Positions 7,910 through 13,986 of a DNA stretch of 25,033 nt are shown piece after piece. Under the pieces are notes generated by a model that made no database searches, was not told the DNA's origin, and worked only from the letters and a program-made list of their open reading frames with translations. The position numbers were made by a program, and so were the translations under genes. Positions within the stretch are counted from its first letter, which is position 1; each line of letters begins with the position of its first letter. Source of the DNA: G963692885 sp964657395 (GTDB taxonomy: Bacteria > Acidobacteriota > Terriglobia > Terriglobales > Acidobacteriaceae); assembly GCA_964657395.1 (NCBI GenBank), contig CAZZUX010000055.1:1-25033 (forward strand), read 5' to 3'.

Positions 7910-8429
7910 CCATGTGCCTTTAGGTATGACAATTTTGTTCAAGTAATGCGCATGATTCAGGACTTGCCAGTTTCTGCTTTCTTCGGGCGCCGTTTGATCC
8001 GCATCGGTCTTCATGCGGTTCAAGAGCCTCTTGGTTCCGCCGTGTCGCACACGAAGGTGCAGCGCGGAACGATGGGTCGTTCACAGGTACGAAGAATGAT
8101 GGTTGCAACTCCGCAGGACTCCGCCTGGATGGGGGAACTACCTACTCAGCTTCCAACGACACTTCGAAACTAAGATCTGCTTTGCAGCAGGAAACAATTT
8201 GTTACTAGGCGGATAATTACACAGATTGCAGGTGCTGTTTAGGGGTTTTAGACAATATCTCGAAAAAAGTTTGCGAGAAGGCAACCTTTTTCTAACTTCG
8301 TGCAAATACTGCATGTTGCGGGAAAAAAGACGCTAGTACAAGGAACGAATTTACCTGTTCAGTTCCTGACAAGATGGTGATTCTCCAAGGTCAAATCGCA
8401 GTCACCTAATGCAGTAGGTGGAACGAGTC
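7910..8429. other. 520-bp intergenic region between paralogue 1 and the HAD gene
   Basis: No protein-coding frame here looks real. The part next to the paralogue (7910-8208) would be an unusually long leader if transcription starts at the conserved block 8209-8320. The part next to the HAD gene contains A/T-rich tracts at about 8260-8340. No riboswitch consensus was recognised. Confidence 0.5.
8209..8320 (-). promoter_or_regulatory. Conserved upstream block of paralogue 1
   Basis: In plus-strand order the blocks are GCGGATAATTACACA (8209-8223), GGCAACC (8280-8286), TGCAAATACT (8301-8310) and GTTGCG (8315-8320). The same blocks occur in the same order and nearly the same spacing at 11969-12084, upstream of the paralogue at 10637. 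The near edge lies 300 bp from this gene's start and 301 bp from the other's. It is most likely the shared promoter or control region; on the minus strand TTGCCT is a possible -35. The exact promoter is not resolved. Confidence 0.55.
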
Positions 8430-9113
8430 ATGCGCATCCTAGAAGCCATGATGGAAGCAATTCTGCTGGATATGGATGGAACGTTGATCGACAGCAATGC
8501 GCAGCATGCGAAGGCATGGCAGCAGGCATTTGCGAAGTTCGATGTGCACATAGGATTCGAAACGCTGCTGCGGCAGATTGGGAAAGGCGGCGACCAGTTG
8601 CTGCCGGTGTTTCTCGAGAAGGCACAGGTTTCATCTGTCGGGCCGGCTATCGAGAAAGTGCGCAAGGAAATTTTTCAGCGCGAGTATCGCGATACGCTGC
8701 AGCCCTTCCCTAAGGTGCGGCAGCTAGTGGAGCGGATGAAGAAAGCAGGATTGAAGATTGCGATCGCCTCATCCGCGGGCAAGGACGAACTGCAGTACTA
8801 CAAGAAGCTGGCGCGAGTTGACGACCTGATTGAAGAGGAGACAACGAGCGAGGACGCAGAGAAGAGCAAGCCGCATCCTGACATTTTCGGGGCAGCGTTG
8901 GAGAGGCTGGGCGTGCAGGCCAGCCACGCATTGTCCCTTGGAGATACGCCCTACGATGCCGAGGCTTCCGGCAAAATCGGCATCCGGACGATCGGGTTGA
9001 CGTGCGGTGGGTGGTCGAAACAGGATCTGCAGGCAGCAGGGTGTATTGAGATCTACGCTGATCCGGCTGAGCTGCTGGCGCACTTCGACAAATCTGCTCT
9101 TGGCCCGCGCTGA
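8430..9113 (+). CDS. HAD-superfamily phosphatase (beta-phosphoglucomutase/phosphoglycolate phosphatase-like)
   Basis: A 227-residue cytoplasmic hydrolase of the HAD-IA type. All four motifs are visible: I, LLDMDGTLIDS with nucleophile Asp14 and Asp16; II, IAIASSAGKDEL; III, the lysine in EKSKPHPDIF; and IV, SLGDTPYDAEAS. The helical cap lies between motifs I and II (about residues 25-90). The substrate is unknown; such enzymes act on sugar phosphates or phosphoglycolate. The ATG at 8430 is chosen because AGGTGG stands 8 bases before it. The ATG pair at 8448/8451 would give the shorter N-terminus common in the family, and the GTG at 8418 lacks a ribosome site. It converges on the YdjM-like gene with an 8-bp gap. 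Confidence 0.88.
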   Translation: MRILEAMMEAILLDMDGTLIDSNAQHAKAWQQAFAKFDVHIGFETLLRQIGKGGDQLLPVFLEKAQVSSVGPAIEKVRKEIFQREYRDTLQPFPKVRQLVERMKKAGLKIAIASSAGKDELQYYKKLARVDDLIEEETTSEDAEKSKPHPDIFGAALERLGVQASHALSLGDTPYDAEASGKIGIRTIGLTCGGWSKQDLQAAGCIEIYADPAELLAHFDKSALGPR

Positions 9114-9121
9114 GCCGGTTT

Positions 9122-9691
9122 CTAACTGGTGTAGTCGAGAACCAGTACCAGTATTCCGAAGATGGCGATCAACGCTGCCGAGAAGGAAGCCCATCGCTGT
9201 CGCTTTCCGGCCTGCTCTGTTACCGCCTTGGCTGCACGCCAGTATAAGAAGGCACCCACGATGACCAGAGCCAGTTCCATGCATACTGCGATGGGCGGAT
9301 GATTCCACAGGCCGAAGCCGAGTCGTGGCAGGCCGCCGATGTTTCCAGGGAGGATCGGCATGTCCGGACGGTGAACCAGCAGATCAAGCAACCAATGGGA
9401 CGCGCTGACGAGGGCAATGACGAGCGCGATCCGTCTCCCGAGCTTCGGCAGGAAGATGGCTCCGAGCGCTGCGGACAACGCGAGCATGCCAAGGATTGAG
9501 TGCGTGTAGTCGGCGTGGATGAAGAGGCCGCCGTAGCCGGGATGGATGGTGTCGGTTGTCTCGAGGTGGATGACGAACAGCGGCACGAAGAGGATGTCCA
9601 GCCAGACGGTGGCCAGCATGAGGGTCCAGAGCGGTGCGGAGCGTTCCCGCGACTTGACGATGGCGGCGAGGCCGAAGTGACCGGCGATCAT
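9122..9691 (-). CDS. YdjM/DUF457-like membrane protein (putative metal-dependent hydrolase)
   Basis: A 189-residue inner-membrane protein with four to five hydrophobic helices. It carries the histidine/aspartate pattern of the YdjM-type family (PF04307): MIAGHFGLAAIV at the start, HADYTHSILGML, and ASHWLLDLLVHRPDMP. The family is annotated as membrane-bound hydrolases, but the reaction is unproven. The start at 9691 is fixed by AGGAAG with a 7-base spacer and by a 4-base ATGA overlap with the stop of the small gene upstream, which implies translational coupling. An open frame extends upstream to 9862, but it is only a shadow across the small gene. The unit is divergent from tetR and probably repressed by it. 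Confidence 0.8.
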   Translation of the reverse strand: MIAGHFGLAAIVKSRERSAPLWTLMLATVWLDILFVPLFVIHLETTDTIHPGYGGLFIHADYTHSILGMLALSAALGAIFLPKLGRRIALVIALVSASHWLLDLLVHRPDMPILPGNIGGLPRLGFGLWNHPPIAVCMELALVIVGAFLYWRAAKAVTEQAGKRQRWASFSAALIAIFGILVLVLDYTS

Positions 9692-9804
9692 CGCGCCACT
9701 TCCTGGTGTTTGCTGGAGGGATTCTCCGGGCGCGGCCAGGGCAGGCGCTGGTCGACGAGCCCGGCTACGACGACGAAGAGCAGAGTTCCAAGGATGAATG
9801 CCAT
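9688..9804 (-). CDS. 38-residue single-pass membrane peptide
   Basis: A short gene with strong local signals: AAAGGAG with a 6-base spacer before ATG, 38 codons, and a TGA that overlaps the next gene's ATG (ATGA). The peptide is MAFILGTLLFVVVAGLVD followed by a polar, proline-containing tail (QRLPWPRPEN and onward to EVAR). It has one transmembrane helix of about 17 residues and probably a cytoplasmic tail, but orientation cannot be fixed. It is the first gene of the unit driven by the promoter at 9870-9898, so it should be made together with the YdjM-like protein and might be a subunit or regulator of it. No family is known to me. Confidence 0.65.
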   Translation of the reverse strand: MAFILGTLLFVVVAGLVDQRLPWPRPENPSSKHQEVAR

Positions 9805-9864
9805 TATGGCTCCTTTGATAAAAGGTTGAAGAGAGCCGCGGCCAGCCATGCCCCGCTCGCATGA

Positions 9865-9877
9865 CTTACACCGTAAG
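9865..9877. promoter_or_regulatory. TetR-type operator 1, CTTAC-ACC-GTAAG
   Basis: A perfect palindrome with 5-bp arms that covers the -10 of the minus-strand promoter. It has the same arms as operator 2, 36 bp away centre to centre. Repression by the adjacent TetR-family protein is the natural reading. Confidence 0.7.
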
Positions 9878-9898
9878 CCATCGACCGAAGCGTGTCAA
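9870..9898 (-). promoter_or_regulatory. Sigma-70 promoter of the micropeptide/YdjM-like unit
   Basis: On the minus strand there is a perfect TTGACA (9898-9893), a 17-bp spacer, then TACGGT (9875-9870). The -10 lies inside the palindrome at 9865-9877. Transcription should start near 9863, giving a leader of about 60 nt to the micropeptide start. Confidence 0.7.
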
Positions 9899-9900
9899 GA

Positions 9901-9913
9901 CTTACAATGTAAG
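9901..9913. promoter_or_regulatory. TetR-type operator 2, CTTAC-AAT-GTAAG
   Basis: Has the same arms as operator 1. It contains the -10 box TACAAT (9903-9908) of the tetR promoter, which lies seven bases before the tetR ATG. A poor -35 (TCGACC, 9881-9886) stands 16 bp upstream. There is no Shine-Dalgarno, so tetR is probably leaderless and autorepressed. Confidence 0.7.
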
Positions 9914-9915
9914 CG

Positions 9916-10527
9916 ATGGCTTATAAGAAGCTGATTTCGCCGCAGGACATCCTGCAGGCAGCAGTGCAGATGGTGGAAAGGGAGGGGCCGGACGGGCTCT
10001 CGCTGCGGGCTGTTGCAGAGGAGCTGGGAGTAAGAGCGCCCAGTCTTTACCGCTATTTTCCGCAGAAAGAAGCATTGGAGGTTGCGGTTGCCGAGGAGGC
10101 GCTGAAGGCCATATTGAGCCGGCTGCAGGATGCCGCGACTGTTTCCGATCCAGAGAAGAGGTTCCGAAAGACGGTGGATGCGTACCTGGAATTTGCGCGT
10201 GAACGGTTTGCCCTCTATTCGTTCCTCATGCAGAGCCGCTACCCTGCGTCGTACCGGCTGGCAGTGGGGAAGACAGTCTGGAACCTCCTGTTAGAGGCCG
10301 CGAGTGGCGTCTCCGGACAGCCGGACGATACTGCTGCCGCGGTCGCCGTGTGGTCGTTCCTGCATGGCTACGTCAGTCTTGAGCATGCCGGTGCGTTTGG
10401 AGTATCGGGGCCAAAGGGCGGGCTGGAGCGAGGCGTGGAAGTGTTTTTGAAGACGCTGCGAGATCCGCGTGGCGCTGATGACGAATTACAGCGAGGAAAG
10501 ACCGTATGGCGCAGAAAGCAGCCTTGA
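9916..10527 (+). CDS. TetR-family transcriptional repressor
   Basis: A 203-residue regulator. The N-terminal helix-turn-helix spans about residues 8-55 (ILQAAVQMVEREGPDGLSLRAVAEELG, then VRAPSLYRYFPQKEAL). The C-terminal ligand domain includes AVWSFLHGYVSLE, the W-x-x-x-HG signature of the WHG-type TetR C-terminal domain (PF13305). It should bind the two CTTACN3GTAAG palindromes in the divergent promoter region, repressing itself and the micropeptide/YdjM-like unit until a ligand binds; the ligand is unknown. The ATG at 9916 lies seven bases after TACAAT with no ribosome site. The gene ends ahead of a hairpin at 10589-10619 shared with the convergent secreted-protein gene. Confidence 0.9.
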   Translation: MAYKKLISPQDILQAAVQMVEREGPDGLSLRAVAEELGVRAPSLYRYFPQKEALEVAVAEEALKAILSRLQDAATVSDPEKRFRKTVDAYLEFARERFALYSFLMQSRYPASYRLAVGKTVWNLLLEAASGVSGQPDDTAAAVAVWSFLHGYVSLEHAGAFGVSGPKGGLERGVEVFLKTLRDPRGADDELQRGKTVWRRKQP

Positions 10528-10588
10528 GCCGGGGTCTCTTCCCGGTGGGAAGAAGTGTAGTCGTGCGACGGAGGCCGCTGGAAAGTAG

Positions 10589-10619
10589 AAGGCCCTGCCG
10601 CATGATGCAGCAGGGCCTT
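10589..10619. terminator. Bidirectional terminator-like hairpin between tetR and paralogue 2
   Basis: AAGGCCCTGC (10589-10598) pairs perfectly with GCAGGGCCTT (10610-10619) around an 11-base loop. The flanks are only moderately T-rich on either strand (CTTGCTGTTG; CTTCTACTTTCC). Its position between convergent stops supports a terminator. Confidence 0.7.
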
Positions 10620-10636
10620 GCTGTTGCGGGCGGCTG

Positions 10637-11668
10637 TTACCAGCGATAGATGTTCAGCTGATCTGTGAATACGTGCATCGAGCCGCTGTACTGGCTGGCG
10701 CCATCGAGCTGGAAGTTCAGCACGAGTGCGCCGAGTGCCCACCCGAGCGGCATCGCGGCGTTGCCGCCTGCCCCGGAGAAGTAGCTTACCTGTCCGTCGA
10801 GGTTGACCCAGTCGTAGGAGACGTTGCCGCCTGAAGTGCGGTGTGAGGCTATCTGGACATGGTGCCAGGTGTTTGCGCTCCAGGTTTGAGGATTGCAGGG
10901 AAGGTTGGAGGGGTTCCAGTGAGGGGTTAATCCCTTGGCTGTTACAAATTCCCAGGTGCCGGAGTAGATGGAGCACTGGGTGCCGAGGATGACGGTCGAA
11001 CCATTTGAGATGACCTGGTTGATGTCCATCTCGATGTTTGCGATCTGCGAGGGATCGGTGATGTAGATGTTGGTGTCGTAGATGAAATTGCTGGCGTTGG
11101 TGTCATTGCCGAAGTCGACGTGGTAAATCTCGCCACCATGATGAGCATACGAGACGCTCATGGAGCGCGCCGCGTTGTCAGTGGACACGCCGCTCACCGG
11201 ATAGGAGCTATAGCCGATTGAAGTGCCGGGGGTGCCGTTGTCGTGTGCCCAGACCCATGAGCTGGAAGCATCCATGTCGCCGGAGGAGATGGCGTTGGCT
11301 GGTATGCCGGGAGGGTTGTTGGTGGCGGCGGGTGCGCCCACGGTGAGGTTGTTCACCGGAGTGTAGGTGGAACCGCCGCAATAATCCCATTCCTGGACCA
11401 CGGTGTTGTGTGTGCCAGTGGGAAGTGTGATGGAGGTGTTGAGAGTGCTTCCCTGTGAAACGAAGGTGAGGTGGTTATCGACATACACACCCATGGAAGC
11501 TACGCCCAGCGAACAGTTTGTGGTGGAGGTGGCACTGTAGGCGGTGGGGGAGCTGACTGCAGAGTTGCTTGCCGGGCTGCTGACTGTCACATCGGCGGAT
11601 GCGGTTGCTGCAGAGATGGCGAGGCTGAGCAGGGATGCGGCCAGAAGGGAAATGCGGGGAAGTCTCAT
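10637..11668 (-). CDS. Secreted protein with Ig-like domain and lectin-like domain (paralogue 2)
   Basis: A 343-residue secreted protein starting at the ATG at 11668 with a clear signal peptide (MRLPRISLLAASLLSLAISA, cleaved near ASA). Residues about 25-115 form a bacterial Ig-like domain (VTVSSPASNSAVSSPTAYSA, GVYVDNHLTF, LPTGTHNTVVQEWD). After a proline-rich linker, residues about 125-343 are the same domain as the gene at 7193: WVWAHDNGTPGTSIGYSS, HGGEIYHVDFGND, NIEMDINQVISN, ILGTQCSIYSGTWEFVT, NTWHHVQIASH, LVLNFQLDGAS and a final YRW. The two cysteines are conserved. A surface or polysaccharide-binding role is inference from the Ig-plus-sandwich layout. No convincing Shine-Dalgarno precedes the ATG. 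The conserved block 11969-12084 lies about 300 bp upstream. Confidence 0.85.
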   Translation of the reverse strand: MRLPRISLLAASLLSLAISAATASADVTVSSPASNSAVSSPTAYSATSTTNCSLGVASMGVYVDNHLTFVSQGSTLNTSITLPTGTHNTVVQEWDYCGGSTYTPVNNLTVGAPAATNNPPGIPANAISSGDMDASSSWVWAHDNGTPGTSIGYSSYPVSGVSTDNAARSMSVSYAHHGGEIYHVDFGNDTNASNFIYDTNIYITDPSQIANIEMDINQVISNGSTVILGTQCSIYSGTWEFVTAKGLTPHWNPSNLPCNPQTWSANTWHHVQIASHRTSGGNVSYDWVNLDGQVSYFSGAGGNAAMPLGWALGALVLNFQLDGASQYSGSMHVFTDQLNIYRW

Positions 11669-11968
11669 GTTGGAAAATCTGCCTTGAGGAATTCGTCGAG
11701 CTTCAGAAGCGAGTGCGGAAATAAGCAAAAAATTGCGGATGACGGATTGCGTGTAAGCGGAAGGCGTGGACGCAGAACCGCGACAACTAACTTAGGAAAA
11801 AATCAGGGTCAATCAGTGATCGGGTGGCCGGGGCCGGGACCGCCGAGAGGAGAGTGCATCAAGTCAGGAGAAAGGCTGGAGAAGATTTTTGTGGGGCGCC
11901 GCTCGATCTTTCCAGATCTACTTCGGACTCGCTACCTCGGCTGGGAATGTTGGAAACCGTGTACTGAA

Positions 11969-12084
11969 GCGGATAATTACACAATCCCGCATCATGCAGA
12001 AGCTCTTTTCAAAGCAATTTAAAAATTATTTTCAGAGGCAGGCAACCAATTGCAAACGGCTAGGAAAATACTTCCCCAGTTGCG
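11969..12084 (-). promoter_or_regulatory. Conserved upstream block of paralogue 2
   Basis: GCGGATAATTACACA (11969-11983) is identical to the copy at 8209. It is followed by GGCAACC (12041-12047), TGCAAA (12051-12056), ATACT (12068-12072) and GTTGCG (12079-12084), in the same order as upstream of paralogue 1. Its total span of 116 bp compares with 112 bp for the other copy. Most sequence between the blocks has drifted, so the kept blocks look functional. Confidence 0.55.
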
Positions 12085-12262
12085 TATTTTGCGCCTGACG
12101 CGAGGTCCCCTATTTACGTAACGGTTACCTCTGTGGGCGCTTCGGCACCAGATGTGCAGGCTCGTTGTGACGCCCTGAACGACAAGCGAAATACGAAATT
12201 GTTGTAGATACAAATAGAGACGGTTTGTAGGTGCTGGAGTTAGTCGGCTTAGAGGGCATCTT

Positions 12263-12291
12263 CTGAGAGTCGGGGTGGCTTGAGTTAGGAT
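12263..12291 (+). promoter_or_regulatory. Probable rnpB promoter
   Basis: CTGAGA (12263-12268), 17 bp, TAGGAT (12286-12291). The predicted start near 12298 coincides with the 5' strand of helix P1 of the RNA. Confidence 0.5.
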
Positions 12292-12295
12292 GGAG

Positions 12296-12768
12296 GGGCA
12301 GGTGGGCTGGACGGCCGCTGCCGCGTGGGTGCCTCTGTACTCCGTACATGGGCGTGTTGCGCGGGGGAGGAAAGTCCGAACTCCGCAGGGCAGTGTGCCG
12401 GATAACGTCCGGGATCCAGGCGTCAAGGCCTGGAGACGGCAAGTGCCACAGAGAAGATACCGCCTCGATAGCCTGACGGCCATCGAGGTAAGGGTGAAAA
12501 GGTGCGGTAAGAGCGCACCGCTCGCGCTGTAAAGCGGCGAGGCAGGGTAAACCCCACACGGAGCAAGACCAAATAGGGAGGGAACTTCCGGGCTGACCCG
12601 ATTGCCTGGAGGTGCGTGCCGGCCCGGTGCGCCAACGAGGGTCTGGGCGTGTCTCACGATGCGTTCACGGAAACTTCCGGGTAGGTTGCTGATGAGTGTC
12701 CGCAGTGATGCGGCGCCTAGAGGAATGGTCGTCCACGACAGAATTCGGCTTACAGGTCCACCTGCAAA
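12296..12768 (+). ncRNA. rnpB: RNase P RNA (bacterial class A)
   Basis: The catalytic RNA that matures the 5' ends of tRNAs. Conserved regions are plain: GAGGAAAGTCCGAACTCC near 12366, ACAGAGAAGATACCGCC near 12449, GGTAAGGGTGAAAAGGTGCG near 12488, GGGTAAACCCC with GAGCAAGACCAAATAGG near 12545-12578, and AGAGGAATGGTCGTC followed by ACAGAATTCGGCTTA near 12719-12753. The ends are set by helix P1: GCAGGTGG (12298-12305) pairs with CCACCTGC (12758-12765). The length of about 470 nt is on the long side for class A. It lies just upstream of the membrane-protein gene at 12799. Confidence 0.96.
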
Positions 12769-12786
12769 ATGACCGAGCCGGATTAG

Positions 12787-12792
12787 TATTCT
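12787..12792 (+). promoter_or_regulatory. -10-like box TATTCT, possible leaderless start
   Basis: TATTCT ends six bases before the ATG at 12799 (spacer GCATAG), and there is no Shine-Dalgarno. It begins just after the 3' end of rnpB, so a separate promoter here would read straight into the membrane-protein gene. Confidence 0.35.
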
Positions 12793-12798
12793 GCATAG

Positions 12799-13962
12799 AT
12801 GATGTCTACCCCGCCGCGACCGACGCTGAGATTGTTTGAGCCGCGGCCGGTGCGTACCTGGCTGGCTGTGGGCGTGGTCTGCGTGTACATCGCGGTGTGC
12901 TGGATGGTCTACTCTGTGACCGTCAGCAATGCGTATCACAACCTGATTCCTTACACGATCGAGGCGGATTCAGGCGCATATTACGCGGCAGCGGGTGTGA
13001 ACCAGTATGCGGGTGAAGGTGGCACGCAGTTGTCGGACCAGGTGAGCCTGGGCGGCAGTGTGATCGGGCCGGCCATCATCGCGCTGATCTTCAGGAATCC
13101 GCTGAATGTTGCGATCTTCAACTGCGTGCTCTTCGCACTGAGTGTGTATGCTGCCGGAGGTATTCCCGGAGTACGGCGGCGGACCTTTGCGGTCCTGATG
13201 GTGGTAAACGCGCTGACTTTGTCTTCGCTGATGACGCTGAACAAAGAGATTATGGCGCTGGCGGGGATGGTGCTGTTCGCGAAGTACCTGTATTCGGAAA
13301 AGCGCTCGCTGTGGCTGCTGGCGCTGGTGTTTCTGATCTCGACGATGGCGCGCTGGCAGCAGACGGCGTTCATGATGATCTACCTGATGCTGGAGGCGAG
13401 GCACTCTCCGTTCCGGACGCGACCGAAGTGGGGCATCGCTGCGGTGATTGGATTTTTTTCGGTGCTTTGGGGGGTGATTGCGTGGCGCTTTTCGGGGCTA
13501 CTGTCTGCTTATTCCGCGCTGCAACAGGAAATTACGACAGGCACGGTAGCCCGGCTGAATGCGATCCAGGCGCATGGCGGGTTGTTCCTGGTGGTGTGGC
13601 CGAAGGTGCTGATGAACCTGTCGGGCCGGCTGGTGCAGATCGATTATGTTCTGCATGGCTGGGTGGAATCAGATTTTCACGAATTACAAAATACCATTAT
13701 CGGCAACCTGCACAGTGTTGCGACGCTGACGCTGCTGGCGGTGACGATCTTCAAGGGAAGATTCCGGATGGGTCGGCCGCTGATCCATTTTGCGCTGGTG
13801 TACATGGTGTTATCGGCGATCAGTCCGCTGATCCAGAACCGCTACGAATATCCGGCGTACGTGCTTCTGGCGCTGGAGATGTCGCGGAGGGAAGATTCGC
13901 TTGAGCCTGTGGAGCCGATGCGGATGCCGCGACGTGTGCGGTCGCTGGAGGTGACGCCTTGA
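12799..13962 (+). CDS. Polytopic membrane protein, possibly EpsG/GT-C-like
   Basis: A 387-residue integral membrane protein with about nine hydrophobic segments, starting with WLAVGVVCVYIAVCWMVYSV. Motifs that stand out are EADSGAYYAAAGVNQYAG in the first outside loop, MTLNKEIMALAGMVLFAKYLYSE, LISTMARWQQTAFMMIYLML, and a late SPLIQNRYEYPAYVLLALEM. The NKE motif, the charged-aromatic loops and the RYEYP segment recall EpsG/Wzy-type polymerases and GT-C glycosyltransferases of the envelope, but I cannot place it firmly in one family. The ATG at 12799 (a second ATG follows at once) has no ribosome site but a -10-like box six bases upstream. It faces another polytopic protein with a 24-bp gap; the pair could act on the same lipid-linked sugar pathway. 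Confidence 0.7.
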   Translation: MMSTPPRPTLRLFEPRPVRTWLAVGVVCVYIAVCWMVYSVTVSNAYHNLIPYTIEADSGAYYAAAGVNQYAGEGGTQLSDQVSLGGSVIGPAIIALIFRNPLNVAIFNCVLFALSVYAAGGIPGVRRRTFAVLMVVNALTLSSLMTLNKEIMALAGMVLFAKYLYSEKRSLWLLALVFLISTMARWQQTAFMMIYLMLEARHSPFRTRPKWGIAAVIGFFSVLWGVIAWRFSGLLSAYSALQQEITTGTVARLNAIQAHGGLFLVVWPKVLMNLSGRLVQIDYVLHGWVESDFHELQNTIIGNLHSVATLTLLAVTIFKGRFRMGRPLIHFALVYMVLSAISPLIQNRYEYPAYVLLALEMSRREDSLEPVEPMRMPRRVRSLEVTP

Positions 13963-13986
13963 AGGTGGGCGTTGTTCAAGGAGGAC

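Larger units (their letters stand above)
11669..12293. other. 625-bp intergenic region between paralogue 2 and rnpB
   Basis: I see no convincing gene on either strand. The region holds the conserved upstream block 11969-12084, a perfect 11-bp palindrome GTAACGGTTAC at 12118-12128, a TTGTA-GA-TACAA palindrome at 12202-12213 and the rnpB promoter at 12263-12291. The 300 bp next to the paralogue would be its leader if transcription begins in the conserved block. Confidence 0.5.

Noticed and set aside
8051..8417. Known riboswitch (for example cyclic-di-GMP) in the long leader of paralogue 1
   Set aside because: I could not match any consensus core, and the two paralogue leaders do not align outside the far upstream blocks.
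12019..12939. Minus-strand frame of 306 codons over rnpB
   Set aside because: It lies across an RNA gene with all conserved RNase P regions, and the protein has no recognisable pattern.
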